From Pseudomonas sp. UBA4194 (GTDB lineage Bacteria > Pseudomonadota > Gammaproteobacteria > Pseudomonadales > Pseudomonadaceae), in the NCBI RefSeq assembly GCF_002379585.1, contig NZ_DFUE01000020.1, positions 1 to 64,000 of the forward strand: a stretch of DNA of 64,000 nucleotides. Direction: 5' to 3'. This document shows positions 16,570 to 26,211 of this stretch, piece by piece. The notes beneath the pieces were generated by a model that ran no database searches, had not been told where the DNA came from, and saw only the letters and a program-made list of their open reading frames with translations. A program made the position numbers and the translations under genes. Position 1 is the first letter of the stretch, and each line of letters begins with the position of its first letter.

Positions 16570-17607
16570 CTATCGACTGTAGAAACACGGTCGCTCGGGC
16601 AGCCCTACCGGCACCACCCCACCACTGCGCTGCGCGACGATGCAGGCGTCCGCCGCTACAGCGGCGGCATACCCGTCCCATGCCGAAGGTCCGGTAAGGG
16701 TCCCTGCCCGGACGCCGTCGATAAACGCCTGCAGCTCGACGTCGTAGGCCGCCATGAACCGCTCTTTCCAGTCCGTCAGGATGACGCTGGACACCTGGGC
16801 CGTACTGCGCAGCTGCACTTGCGGCGGCTCGGGCAGCCGCGCCGTACCGCTTTCGCCAACCACTTCGCACTGGATGTCGTACCCGTACTGGCAATTGACG
16901 AAAACCTCGACATCGATGCGCGTGCCGTTGAGCGTTTCGATCAGCACCACCTGTGGGTCGCGCAGATAGGGTTGGGCGTTACTGCTCTGGCGTGGAAATA
17001 CAACCTGTACCGATTTGTAGTCGTCGGCCAGCAGCCAGCGCAGCACGTCCAACTCGTGAATCAACGTATCGGTAATGGCCATGTCGGTGGTGTAGTGCGC
17101 CGGCACCGACGGGTTGCGATGGGCGCAGTGAAGCATCAGCGGGGCGCCGATCCGGCCGCTGTCGATCACCGCCTTGAGCGCCTGGTAGCCTGGGTCGTAG
17201 GGGCGCATGAAACCCACCTGCACCAGGCGCTTGCCGTGGGCGATTTCCGCTTCGACGATGCGCCGACAACCGTCTGCGGATACCGCCAGCGGCTTCTCGC
17301 AAAACACCGGCTTGCCACTGGCGATGGCCGCCAATACGTAATCTTCGTGGCTCGGTCCCAATGAAGTCACGAGCACCGCCTGAACGTCCGCGGCCTCGAT
17401 CAACGCCCAGCCGTCGCTATGGATCTGGGCATCGAGCCCTTGGGTGGCGACCACATCGGCGGCCTGCTCCGGGTTGATATCGCTGACCGCAACCACGGTG
17501 CAGCCCAGAAGCGCATGGGTACACCGTCGGATATGGTCGCGGCCGATGGCGCCGGTGCCTATGACGCCCAGTCGTAGCGGCGCGGCAGAAGGTGAAGGTA
17601 TGGACAT
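16570..17607 (-). CDS. iolG: myo-Inositol 2-dehydrogenase
   Basis: A 345-residue Gfo/Idh/MocA enzyme that oxidises myo-inositol to 2-keto-myo-inositol with NAD+. The Rossmann motif is GVIGTGAIGRDHIRR. The conserved catalytic-site blocks are CEKPLAVSADGC (EKP lysine), GFMRPYDPGYQALK and DTLIHELDVLRWLL (aspartate-histidine pair), as in known IolG. It lies between iolD and the transporter genes in the iol operon, 39 bases after iolD. It appears complete. Confidence 0.92.
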   Translation of the reverse strand: MSIPSPSAAPLRLGVIGTGAIGRDHIRRCTHALLGCTVVAVSDINPEQAADVVATQGLDAQIHSDGWALIEAADVQAVLVTSLGPSHEDYVLAAIASGKPVFCEKPLAVSADGCRRIVEAEIAHGKRLVQVGFMRPYDPGYQALKAVIDSGRIGAPLMLHCAHRNPSVPAHYTTDMAITDTLIHELDVLRWLLADDYKSVQVVFPRQSSNAQPYLRDPQVVLIETLNGTRIDVEVFVNCQYGYDIQCEVVGESGTARLPEPPQVQLRSTAQVSSVILTDWKERFMAAYDVELQAFIDGVRAGTLTGPSAWDGYAAAVAADACIVAQRSGGVVPVGLPERPCFYSR

Positions 17608-17646
17608 GGACAGCTCCTGGTGGGTGATGCTGACGAGCAGCGTGCT

Positions 17647-19584
17647 TCAATATCGGCGGGCCTTGGTCACGTTCAGCGCCACGGCACGTGCGGCGGCCCT
17701 GGTTCGCTCGCTGGTGGAAACCTGCGCCACACCCACCCGCCACCACGACAGATAGCCATGGAGCATGGTCTTGGGCAGTACCTTGATATCGATCAACGTC
17801 GAGACGGTTTGCCGCCGTACATCGGCCAGCGCCGCACGCAGTTGCTCAACGCTGGTCACGCGGTAGGTCTTGCAGCCGTAGGATGCCGCGTTCATGGCGA
17901 AGTCGACCGGCACCAGGCCGCCATCGAGCAGGCCGCTGCCCGGGTCGCGAAAACGCAATTCGGTGCCGAAACTGTCCATCCCATGGCCCATCTGCAAGTT
18001 GTTGATGCAACCGAAGGCCATGTTGTCCAGCAACACCACATTGATCTTGCGCCGCTCCTGAACCGCCGTTACCAGCTCCGAATGCAGCATCATGTAGGAG
18101 CCGTCGCCTACCAGCGCATACACCTCCCGGGCAGGCTCGGCAAGCTTGACCCCCAGCGCCGCGTTGACCTCGTAGCCCATGCAGGAGTAACCATATTCGA
18201 CGTGGTAGGTGTTGGCCTCGCGGCATTGCCAACTGCGCTGCAGATCGCCCGGCAGACTCCCCGCGGCGGCAACGATGATGGCGTCACGCGGCAGGCTATC
18301 GTTGAGTACCGCCAGCACCTGACTCTGGGTCAGGCACGAGCCGGTCAGTTCGACGAACTCGCGCAGGACTGCTGGATCCGTGTGGTCGTCGATCTCGGGT
18401 ACGAACTCGGTGCCGCCATATTCAACCTGACCGAGGCGCACCAACTCCGTGGCAAGCTCGGCCTTGGCCTGGGCAATCCGCCCGCCCCAGGCGCTGCGGT
18501 AGCCGGCCAGCGCGTGCTGCTCGCCGAGTGCGACCAGGCTTGCCTGGGCGTCCGCTAGCATCTGGACGCCATCGAGCTTCAAGACGTCGGCAGAATTGAT
18601 GTTCAGATTCAGAAACTGTGCGCGGGGATGCTGGAACAACCACTTCGACGAGGTGGTGAAATCGCTGTAGCGCGTGCCTATGCCAATGATCAGATCAGCT
18701 TCCTTGGCCAATTGATTCGCCGCCAGACAGCCGGTTTCGCCTATGCCGCCAACGTTGAGCGGATGATCGCAAGTGATTGCGCTTTTGCCAGCCTGGGTTT
18801 CTGCCACGGGGATGCCGAAACGTTCGGCGAACGCCTGCAGTTCGAGGTTGGCGGACGAGTACCTGACCCCACCGCCACAGATGATCAGCGGTGTGCGCTT
18901 GCCCAGCAGCAGTCGGCTGGCGTCAGCCAGCATATTTTGCGTGGGCTGCCGGCGGTCGATGCGATGCACCCGTCGGGCCAGAAAACTGTTGGGATAATCG
19001 TAGGCCTCCGCCTGCACGTCCTGGGGCAAGGCCAGTGTCACGGCACCGGTTTCGGCAGGGTCGGTCAGTACGCGCATGGCGTGCAGCGCCGCGCTCATGA
19101 GTTGCTCGGGACGGTTGATGCGATCCCAGTATTTACTGACCGCAGCAAAGGCGTCGTTGGTGCTGATGCTCAGATCATGGAACTGCTCGATCTGTTGCAA
19201 CACCGGATCGGGTTGCCTGCTGGCGTAGACGTCGCCGGGCAGCAGCAGCAATGGAATGCGGTTGGCAGTAGCGGTGGCCGCTGCGGTCACCATGTTCGCC
19301 GCGCCAGGCCCCACGGATGACGTGCAGGCGTAGATCTTGCGCCGCAGATGTTGTTTGGCGAAACCGATGGCGGCATGGGCCATGCCTTGCTCGTTGCGCC
19401 CCTGATGCACCAGCAGTTCGCCGCTGTCCTGTTGCAGCGCCTGTCCCAGCCCCAGCACGTTGCCATGACCGAACACGGTAAACACACCGGCGACGAATTT
19501 GCTCTGTACGCCATCCACCTCGACGTACTGGTTGTCCAGAAACTTGACCAGGGCTTGAGCCATGGTCAGGCGGGTAATGGTCAT
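17647..19584 (-). CDS. iolD: 3D-(3,5/4)-trihydroxycyclohexane-1,2-dione acylhydrolase
   Basis: A 645-residue ThDP-dependent hydrolase that opens the ring of the diketone formed by IolE to give 5-deoxy-glucuronate. The fold has an N-terminal pyrimidine-binding domain (FGHGNVLGLGQALQ; conserved Glu region), a central domain (LLICGGGVRYSSANLELQ), and a C-terminal ThDP/Mg motif GDGSYMMLHSELV ending in N (VVLLDNMAFGCINNLQ). A second in-frame ATG lies 7 codons in (19563). It is 84 bases downstream of iolB. Length is normal and no lesion is seen. Confidence 0.93.
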   Translation of the reverse strand: MTITRLTMAQALVKFLDNQYVEVDGVQSKFVAGVFTVFGHGNVLGLGQALQQDSGELLVHQGRNEQGMAHAAIGFAKQHLRRKIYACTSSVGPGAANMVTAAATATANRIPLLLLPGDVYASRQPDPVLQQIEQFHDLSISTNDAFAAVSKYWDRINRPEQLMSAALHAMRVLTDPAETGAVTLALPQDVQAEAYDYPNSFLARRVHRIDRRQPTQNMLADASRLLLGKRTPLIICGGGVRYSSANLELQAFAERFGIPVAETQAGKSAITCDHPLNVGGIGETGCLAANQLAKEADLIIGIGTRYSDFTTSSKWLFQHPRAQFLNLNINSADVLKLDGVQMLADAQASLVALGEQHALAGYRSAWGGRIAQAKAELATELVRLGQVEYGGTEFVPEIDDHTDPAVLREFVELTGSCLTQSQVLAVLNDSLPRDAIIVAAAGSLPGDLQRSWQCREANTYHVEYGYSCMGYEVNAALGVKLAEPAREVYALVGDGSYMMLHSELVTAVQERRKINVVLLDNMAFGCINNLQMGHGMDSFGTELRFRDPGSGLLDGGLVPVDFAMNAASYGCKTYRVTSVEQLRAALADVRRQTVSTLIDIKVLPKTMLHGYLSWWRVGVAQVSTSERTRAAARAVALNVTKARRY

Positions 19585-19668
19585 GCGCGGTTCCTCGGCA
19601 GGATCGAGTGATGCGTTGAGTCGGCGGCGCCTTCCCGGCGGCTGGTCACCGTCTGAAAGATGATGGCG

Positions 19669-20477
19669 CTATGCATCGAGTAACCATGCATGCCGCGGGT
19701 CGTTATGGAATTGCCAGACGCGCCGGGGCCCGGCCATGACATTCAGGTAATAGGACTCGTAGCCATAGGGCGCGCACACCGGGTGGTAGCCCCTGGGTAC
19801 CATCACCAGATCGCCGTTTTCCACCGCCATCGCTTCATCGAGGCTGCGGTCGTCGGTGTACACACGCTGGAACACGAATCCCTGGGGCGGATTGATCCGG
19901 TGGTAATAGGTTTCCTCCAACAGGCTCTGATGCGGCAGGTCGTCGGTATCGTGCTTGTGCGGCGGATAGCTGGAGGAGTGCCCCGGCGGCGTGCGCACTT
20001 CGACCACCAGCAGCGAATGGGCATCTCCGGTGTCCGGCAGGATGTCGCACACATAACGTGTGTTGGCGCCCTTGCCCCGAACACTGCGCCGCATGCTGGC
20101 GGGGTCGATCAGCCGCGCTGGCCAGCCTGCGTCACGGCTGCCAGGAGCCGAACACACCGCAATCTGCAGGTTGCTCAGGGCACTGACCCGGACCTGGGTA
20201 TCGGGCGGTAGATAGACGGCGTAGGGCGACCTGTCTTCGAACACGCAGTCCCGGCGGCCGACATTGCCCCAGCCGATTGCACCTTGCCCTGGCGCATACC
20301 TTCCAGATCGAGCCTGCCGGCGAGCACCACCACACACAACTCATGGTCGCCTGCGCTCAGCGCCAGGCTTTCGCCCAGGCTCAACCGATAGGCCGCAAAG
20401 CCGACATACTGAAGACACCCTTCGGGCAACTGCACCTGGACCTGGCCCTGTGGACAGCCTTTGATCAACAGGCTCAT
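19669..20477 (-). pseudogene. iolB: 5-deoxy-glucuronate isomerase, frameshifted
   Basis: The first part starts at ATG 20477 (overlapping the iolE stop by 4 bases) and reads in frame to LDLEGMRQG. The family sequence then continues one frame away, from GAIGWGNVGRRDCVF to the end at 19669. The break is at about 20286-20289. Restoring one base gives 269 residues, the usual IolB length, with the cupin metal-site segments (PPHKHDTDD, LEETYYHRINP, PRGYHPVCAPYGY) intact. If real, the lesion removes the isomerase step to 2-deoxy-5-keto-gluconate. It could also be an assembly error. Confidence 0.85.
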
Positions 20478-21367
20478 GCCCGGCTCCTTTCTTCGAGCAA
20501 CCGTCGCAGCGTCTCGTAACCCTTCTGCGCATAGGCATAGCTCGGGGCCACGGCGGGGTCCTGTTCGGCCTCCACCACCAGCCAACCCTTGTAGTCACGG
20601 GCCAGCAACGCGTCGAGCAAGGCGGCGAAGTCGATGTCGCCATCGCCCGGCACCGTGAATGTGCCGTTGACGATGCAGTCGGGGAAGCTCCAGCGTTCAT
20701 TGCGGGCCATCTGCACCACTGGCGCGCGAACGTCCTTGAAGTGCACGTGGCAGATTCGCTCGACGTGTGTGCGCAGCATCTGCAGAGGATCGCCACCGCC
20801 CATGTAGCAGTGTCCTGAGTCAAACAGCAGGCCTACCTCCACCCCCGTCAGGGTCATCAGCCGGTCGATGTCCTCTGGCGATTGCACATAGGCGCCCATG
20901 TGCGGGTGGTACGCCAGGCGCACACCTTGAGACAGGGTGAACCGGGCCAGTTCGTCGAGCTTGTGGGCATAGGCCTGCCAGTCCTGCGCGCCGGCGAACC
21001 TGGGCCGCTCGGCCAACGCGACGGCCTGTCCCTGGATCGAATCGGCCGTCTCGCCGTATACCAGCACCTTGGCGCCATTGCTGCTCAGTAACTGCACATG
21101 GCTGGCAATCGCGTCGATCTCTTCGGCCACTGATCGATGCGCCAGCAAGCCCGAGTACCAACCGGACACCAACGCCAGGTCATGTGCACCCAGTACGTCG
21201 CTGACGCCCTGGGCCGTGCGGGGGAACTTGCCGTTGAGCTCGAAACCTTCGTAGCCGATCGCTTTGCCCTCACTCAAGGCCGTTTCCAGCGAGGTTTCAC
21301 CCCCGAGCGCGGGCAGATCATCATTGCTCCAGGAGATAGGGTTGATGCCGATTCGGATAGCGGACAT
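20474..21367 (-). CDS. iolE: Inosose (2-keto-myo-inositol) dehydratase
   Basis: A 297-residue TIM-barrel enzyme of the xylose-isomerase-like group that dehydrates 2-keto-myo-inositol. Family markers include GINPISWSNDDLP at the start, GYEGFELNGKFP, LAYHPHMGAYV, GLLFDSGHCYMGGGDP and CHVHFKDVR, which contain the Glu, Asp and His metal ligands, and a final GWLVVEAEQDP with the last Glu. The stop overlaps the iolB start by 4 bases. It lies 49 bases downstream of iolC and looks intact. Confidence 0.93.
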   Translation of the reverse strand: MSAIRIGINPISWSNDDLPALGGETSLETALSEGKAIGYEGFELNGKFPRTAQGVSDVLGAHDLALVSGWYSGLLAHRSVAEEIDAIASHVQLLSSNGAKVLVYGETADSIQGQAVALAERPRFAGAQDWQAYAHKLDELARFTLSQGVRLAYHPHMGAYVQSPEDIDRLMTLTGVEVGLLFDSGHCYMGGGDPLQMLRTHVERICHVHFKDVRAPVVQMARNERWSFPDCIVNGTFTVPGDGDIDFAALLDALLARDYKGWLVVEAEQDPAVAPSYAYAQKGYETLRRLLEERSRA

Positions 21368-21416
21368 GACGGTACCTTTATTGTTGTAGGCGTACTCAGG
21401 CGTCGCTGAGCCGGCG

Positions 21417-23357
21417 TCACTGCGCTCGGGCAGTGCACCAGGCGTGGATCAGGGCGTCGAAGGTGCCGCGCACCCGTTCGATCAAGGTGGCGTCGTCGAT
21501 CTGCCCGGTCAGCCATGCATGAGCGGGTTCCTGAAAAATCGTCCGACCCACGGCAAAGCCTCGACAGCTTCTGCTGCGACGCGCATGGAGAAAACCTTGG
21601 GCCAGTACCTCCACGGGCGCATTGAGCCCCAGCAACACCACGCCATGACACCAGGGGTCGCGCTCTTCTATAAGGGCATCGATGTGCTGCCACTCGCCTG
21701 CGGTGGGCGCTTCGATCTTCCACCAGGCCGGGTAGATGCCCAGGTTGTACAACCGCTTGAGCGCACGATAGAGAACGTCCGGATGCGCACCGCAGAGGTC
21801 ACTGGGGGGAATGATCTCCAGCAGCAGTTCGTGGCCGCTGACCAGCGATGCGTCATACACCGCGCGAATCTGCGCCTCCTGTTCGAGCCGCAGCATGGGT
21901 TCGTCGTCAGGGTGATAGTGCACCAGGCACTTGATGATCTGCTCCTTGGGCCAGGCGATCAGGCTGGTACCGACGGAGCGACCGTGTTCGAAAGTCAGGG
22001 GCCGCGATCCCTGCCGTTCTACCGGGCGCGCCACCCACCATCCACGTCCGGTGGCGGCATCGAGAGCGTCCTGGCCGAAGCGCTGATCGACCAGCACGCC
22101 AACGTCAGCCACCACCCCTCGGTCGGCCAGGCCGGCCTGCACGTGCTCCACTGCCTTCACGAACAACTGCTTGAGCTCGCTGATCCGCTGTACATCGACG
22201 CCGCCTTGTCGTGCCAGATCGAAGAACTGGCTGCGATGATCGAAGGCGAAGATGAACAACTGACGCCAGTGTCGGCGTGGCACGCTGACTCGATGAAGTC
22301 GCTGCACGGTGTCGTCCAGGTCGGGACGTGCGATAGGGACCGGGCGGCTGAACAGATAGTCGAGCTCGGCAGCGGTTGGCATGGCCGGCGCGCAAGCATG
22401 ACGCGACACTACCAACGCCCCGCAGGCATTGCCCAGTTGGCAGCAGCGCTCATCGCTGGCATCGCGCAACCAGCCGCTGAGGTAGCCGGACAGGAACGCA
22501 TCACCCGCCCCCAGTACATTGAGTACCTGCACACGAAGACCGGGATGAATGATCGCGTCTCCCAGTCGCGCCGGCACGGCCCCGCTGATGACCGTGCATC
22601 CTAGAGCCCCCAGCTTTACCACCAGGGTTGCCGCGCTGAGGCTGCGCACGGTGCGCAACGCGGTGACCAGATCCTCACTGCCTCCGGCAAGCAGAAACTC
22701 TTCTTCGGTGCCCACGATCAGGTCGAAGTGCGACAGGATGCCTTGCACGTGCTGGCTGACGCGCTGGTCGGCGACAAACCGAGTGGCACCGTCGGCCTTG
22801 CCGGTCAGCCCCCACAGCACCGGACGATAGTCGATATCGAGCACCCGCTGCACGCCGTACCGCTCGGCGTATTCCAGCGCCCGAAGGCTCGCGCCGTGAA
22901 CACCCTCGGTAGAGAAATGCGTGCCGGTGATCAACAGTGCCTTGCTGGAAGCAATGAGGTGCTCGTGTACATCCTCGGCACACAGCGCCATGTCGGCGCA
23001 ATTTTCCCGGTAGAACACCAGCGGAAAGGTTTCGCGATCCTCCATGCCCAGCAACACCATGGCGGTGAGGCGCTCGCGGTCGACGGCGACAGCGCTGACA
23101 TCGCAGCCCTCGCGGGCCAGCGACTCCCTGAGGAAGCGTCCCATGTGGTCATCGCCCACCCGGCTCAGCATGGCGGACTTGAGGCCCAATCGAGCCGTGC
23201 CGAAAGCGATGTTGGCCGAGGAGCCGCCCAGCGACTTGGCAAAGCTGCTGACATCCTCCAGGCGGGCGCCTATCTGTTGGGCATAGAGGTCAACGCCCAG
23301 CCGCCCCAGGCACACCAAATCGTATTGTCGCCCACTGGCGAAACGACTCCGGCTCAT
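21417..23357 (-). CDS. iolC: 5-dehydro-2-deoxygluconokinase fused to DUF2090 aldolase-like domain
   Basis: A 646-residue two-domain protein. Residues about 10-330 are a PfkB-type kinase (GSSANIAFGTARLGL; catalytic GAGDAFLSGYLSG) that phosphorylates 2-deoxy-5-keto-gluconate. Residues about 340-646 are DUF2090, starting near RRHWRQLFIFAFDHR, thought to be the aldolase (IolJ-like) that cleaves the phosphorylated product. This fusion is common in proteobacteria. ATG 23357 has AGGAG 5-6 bases upstream; the longer frame is not used. It is the first gene of the iol operon and diverges from the RpiR-type regulator. No iolA is present in the window, so the semialdehyde dehydrogenase must be elsewhere. 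Confidence 0.92.
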   Translation of the reverse strand: MSRSRFASGRQYDLVCLGRLGVDLYAQQIGARLEDVSSFAKSLGGSSANIAFGTARLGLKSAMLSRVGDDHMGRFLRESLAREGCDVSAVAVDRERLTAMVLLGMEDRETFPLVFYRENCADMALCAEDVHEHLIASSKALLITGTHFSTEGVHGASLRALEYAERYGVQRVLDIDYRPVLWGLTGKADGATRFVADQRVSQHVQGILSHFDLIVGTEEEFLLAGGSEDLVTALRTVRSLSAATLVVKLGALGCTVISGAVPARLGDAIIHPGLRVQVLNVLGAGDAFLSGYLSGWLRDASDERCCQLGNACGALVVSRHACAPAMPTAAELDYLFSRPVPIARPDLDDTVQRLHRVSVPRRHWRQLFIFAFDHRSQFFDLARQGGVDVQRISELKQLFVKAVEHVQAGLADRGVVADVGVLVDQRFGQDALDAATGRGWWVARPVERQGSRPLTFEHGRSVGTSLIAWPKEQIIKCLVHYHPDDEPMLRLEQEAQIRAVYDASLVSGHELLLEIIPPSDLCGAHPDVLYRALKRLYNLGIYPAWWKIEAPTAGEWQHIDALIEERDPWCHGVVLLGLNAPVEVLAQGFLHARRSRSCRGFAVGRTIFQEPAHAWLTGQIDDATLIERVRGTFDALIHAWCTARAQ

Positions 23358-23631
23358 ATTGGCTCCTGTTGTTTTTATAAGCCTGCACGGGCCTTCTGAA
23401 AGAAAGCGCCATTCGTGCCGTGACTCTAGGACGGCAAAGCCCAATAATCAATTTTATTTCCATGATCTATCATTTCAGAATATTTTTATCGTTCGAGCCA
23501 TGTCGTTTGCCGCCACCGCACCGTATGTGTCGCGGTTTTTTTCTGACAAGCGCTGTAACATGCCAGCCACCTGATGAAGTCGAGCGCCTGCGCGTGCACG
23601 CGCTGCCCCGACCCTGCCATAAGGATTGCCC
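23358..23631. promoter_or_regulatory. Divergent promoter region iolC / rpiR-type regulator
   Basis: This 274-bp spacer is the only large divergent gap in the iol region and should hold the operator of the RpiR-type regulator. The centre (about 23440-23500) is distinctly AT-rich, with ATTTTATTTCC and GAATATTTTTATC segments that could be part of the binding sites. No site was proven. Confidence 0.5.
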
Positions 23632-24570
23632 ATGCCCCGCTCCGAGCCGCCGGCGGCCGCCACTTCCCATCCCGAGAACAGCGAACCGGGTGCCTCGACG
23701 GCAATTGCTCCGGCGCAAACTGCCGAACAACTGTTGCAGCAGATCACTCGGGACTACGATGACCTGCCTCGCCAACTCAAGCGGATCGCCAGCTACATGA
23801 CGCAGCAGAGCGAACGCATCATGGTTGATCGGATCAGCGACATTGCGCGCGAGTGTGAAGTGCAGCCTTCAGCCATCGTGCGCTTTTCGCAACGCCTGGG
23901 TTTCAGCGGCTTCAGTGAAATGCAGGCGTTGTTTCGCCAGGCCTATACGCAGAAAGCCAGCCCTGTACAGAATTACCAGCAACGCATTCGCCATCTGATC
24001 GACAGCAAGTCCAGGAGCACCCGCAGCGTCGATCTGGCCCGCGAGTGCGTCAGTGCGACCTTGTCCGGCATCGAGCGGCTGGAACGGGAGCTTGACGGTG
24101 ACGCGTTCGAAACGGCTACCGAGCTGGTCGCCAACGCCGAAAACATCTACGTGGTAGGCGTTCGACGATCCTTCGCGGTCGCCGACTATCTGGTGTACAA
24201 CCTGCAACACACCAACAAGCGCATTCATCTGGTGTCAGGGCTGGGCGGCAGCTATCGCGAGCAGATGCGCAGCGTGCGTGCCGATGACCTGGTGATTGCC
24301 ATCAGCTTCACGCCCTATGGCAAGGAAACCCAGCACTGCCTGCGCATCGCCCAGTTGCATCAGGCCAAGACGCTGGTCATCACTGATAGCAACCTGTCCC
24401 CCCTGGCCAAGCGCGCCGACAGCGTGTTGCTGGTGAACGAGGGCAGCTCGTTCGCATTCCGTTCCCTGAGCGCCACGCTGTGCCTCTGTCAGGCGCTGTT
24501 CATTGCCGTCGCGTATCGGTTGGAACTGAAGGTGGACGAGATTCACGAGCAACCGGGCTTCGAAGACTGA
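23632..24570 (+). CDS. iolR: RpiR-family regulator of the inositol operon (MurR/RpiR type)
   Basis: A 312-residue RpiR regulator. The N-terminal helix-turn-helix is around residues 45-100 (LPRQLKRIASYMTQQ, ISDIARECEVQPSAIVRFSQ), followed by a SIS sugar-phosphate-binding domain (IYVVGVRRSFAVADYLVYNL, DLVIAISFTPYGKETQHCL, KTLVITDSNLSPLAKRAD). It probably represses the divergent iol operon until an inositol-derived phosphate ester binds. The ATG at 23632 has AAGG upstream; a TTG two codons earlier is less likely. It ends in a 9-bp inverted repeat that includes the stop codon. Confidence 0.88.
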   Translation: MPRSEPPAAATSHPENSEPGASTAIAPAQTAEQLLQQITRDYDDLPRQLKRIASYMTQQSERIMVDRISDIARECEVQPSAIVRFSQRLGFSGFSEMQALFRQAYTQKASPVQNYQQRIRHLIDSKSRSTRSVDLARECVSATLSGIERLERELDGDAFETATELVANAENIYVVGVRRSFAVADYLVYNLQHTNKRIHLVSGLGGSYREQMRSVRADDLVIAISFTPYGKETQHCLRIAQLHQAKTLVITDSNLSPLAKRADSVLLVNEGSSFAFRSLSATLCLCQALFIAVAYRLELKVDEIHEQPGFED

Positions 24571-24577
24571 AGCCCGG
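24553..24577 (+). terminator. Hairpin at the end of the rpiR-type gene
   Basis: CCGGGCTTC (24553-24561) and GAAGCCCGG (24569-24577) form a perfect 9-bp stem with a 7-base loop; the stop codon (24568-24570) lies at the loop edge. There is no T-run, so termination would be weak or factor-dependent. The neighbouring gene is convergent. Confidence 0.5.
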
Positions 24578-24606
24578 TGCCGTCCGCCCTCACTTCACGG
24601 GCATGA

Positions 24607-25767
24607 TCAGTAGTCGACCCACACGCCACCGGCATCCGCCGATTCGACACAGCGCTGCACCCAGCGCACACCTTGCACGCCGGCCTCTATGTCGGGATAG
24701 GGCAAGGGCGGGGCCAGACCCCGGTCTGCGGCGTCCATGGCCAGCGCGAAGCGCAGATACATATTCGACCAGGCGTCGAACAGGCCCTCGCAATGCCCCG
24801 GCCCCACCCGATCGTCCACCAATGCTTCGGGATGCAGATAGGCCATGCCTCGCTCCAGCACCTGGGCGGGCTTGCCTTGCACCTCGACACTCAGCTGGTT
24901 GGGCCGCTCGTCCCACCACTCGAGACTGGCCTGCGAGCCGATCACCCGAATTTTCTGACCGTGCATGCCGCCAGCATTCACAGCACTGGTCCAGAGCATG
25001 CCCATGGCCCCGCCGGCATACTCCATGAGCGTGTAGGCGTTATCTTCCAAGGGCGCACGGCTTTTGACGAAGCTTTGGCGGCTGCACAGCAATCGCTTGA
25101 TTTTCAGCTTTGGCAACATGACCTCGCTGATATGGAGCGGGTGAGTGGCCAGATCGCCCAACACATAGCTGGGCCCGGCGACGTTGGGGTCAACGCGCCA
25201 CTTCGCCGCTTCGCTTTGGGCTTCCACGGCAGCGCTGTGAAAACCATGAGCGAACTGCATGTGCACCATGCGGATATCACCCAGCTCACCCGCGGCGATC
25301 ATCGCCCGCGCCTGCTCGATCATCTGATGCCCTGCGTAGCCGTACGCCAGGCCCACCACCCGCCGACGCTCCCTGGCCAGATCACGCAAGTGATGGGCCT
25401 GCTGCACGGTGAAGCACAGCGGCTTCTCGCACACCACGTGAAGGCCGGCCTCCAACGCCGCCTTGGTGATCGCGAAATGGGTGCCGTTGGGGGTGGCCAC
25501 GGTGACCGCCTGAATGCCGTCGGCCCGCCGAGCTTCCTGCTCGAACAAGCTCAGGTAGTCGGGGTAGCAGCGATCCGGGTCGACGCCCAGCTGAGCGCCG
25601 AACGTGCGACCGCGCTGAGTGTCGAGGTCGAACGCACCGGCGACCAAGGCGAAGCAGTGGTCCCGGAGTGCGGCCGAGCGGTGACTGTAGCCAATCTGGC
25701 TGAGGCTGCCGCCCCCAACCATGGCCCAGCGGATGGGGTGAGCGAGAAGCTTGCTGCCATTGATCAT
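24607..25767 (-). CDS. Gfo/Idh/MocA-family oxidoreductase, scyllo-inositol dehydrogenase-like
   Basis: A 386-residue member of the Gfo/Idh/MocA family. It has the Rossmann motif AMVGGGSLSQIGYSHR, the catalytic loop VVCEKPLCFTVQQA (EKP lysine) and the GDLATHPLHISEVML block with the aspartate-histidine pair. Its length and C-terminal WW/LEWWDERPNQL region are like IolW/IolX-type enzymes linked to other inositol isomers. It is separated from the iol operon only by the convergent regulator gene, so a role in inositol isomer metabolism is likely but not certain. Confidence 0.82.
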   Translation of the reverse strand: MINGSKLLAHPIRWAMVGGGSLSQIGYSHRSAALRDHCFALVAGAFDLDTQRGRTFGAQLGVDPDRCYPDYLSLFEQEARRADGIQAVTVATPNGTHFAITKAALEAGLHVVCEKPLCFTVQQAHHLRDLARERRRVVGLAYGYAGHQMIEQARAMIAAGELGDIRMVHMQFAHGFHSAAVEAQSEAAKWRVDPNVAGPSYVLGDLATHPLHISEVMLPKLKIKRLLCSRQSFVKSRAPLEDNAYTLMEYAGGAMGMLWTSAVNAGGMHGQKIRVIGSQASLEWWDERPNQLSVEVQGKPAQVLERGMAYLHPEALVDDRVGPGHCEGLFDAWSNMYLRFALAMDAADRGLAPPLPYPDIEAGVQGVRWVQRCVESADAGGVWVDY

Positions 25768-25907
25768 GATGTTGTCCTTGTTAGTGATCAGGGGCGGTAA
25801 CGATAGCAGCAGCGTGGAGCGGTGGCGTTGGGTCCCCTATCGTACACAGCGCAACACCTCGGCTATACTGCGCGCCCTTTCTGCCCCACAGCATTCCCGG
25901 AGTCACC

Positions 25908-26126
25908 ATGTCCGATCGCCCAGCCGTCCCCGACCACGTTTCGCCCGACGAGCTGGGCGCCGATGACGCGGTGAAAATTCCGGCGTTCAGCTTCCCGTTC
26001 AAGCCCGCCGCCTTCGCAGCAGCCAAGAAGCAAGGCGCGCAGTACCCGGGTGCTGGCAAGTCCAACCATGACAAGACGCCAGGCCGTGCGCCGAACGGCA
26101 CCCGTCGGTCCATGGGCAAGCGCTGA
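25908..26126 (+). CDS. Small conserved hypothetical protein
   Basis: A 72-residue protein, rich in Ala, Pro, Lys and Gly, without cysteine or membrane segment. The C-terminus is strongly basic (HDKTPGRAPNGTRRSMGKR). CGGAG lies 7 bases before the ATG. I recall similar short proteins in other pseudomonads, but no function. It is divergent from the dehydrogenase and followed by the AEC transporter. Confidence 0.6.
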   Translation: MSDRPAVPDHVSPDELGADDAVKIPAFSFPFKPAAFAAAKKQGAQYPGAGKSNHDKTPGRAPNGTRRSMGKR

Positions 26127-26211
26127 TTCCGGCCGACGTCGCAATCCGGCCGGGCGGCCGGCGGCAGCCGCTCTAGAAAGCCACTGACAGCAGCACCCAC
26201 GGCTGGTCATA

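Noticed and set aside
20280..20297. Two separate genes instead of broken iolB
   Set aside because: The two parts match consecutive segments of one IolB protein, and adding one base gives the exact family length.
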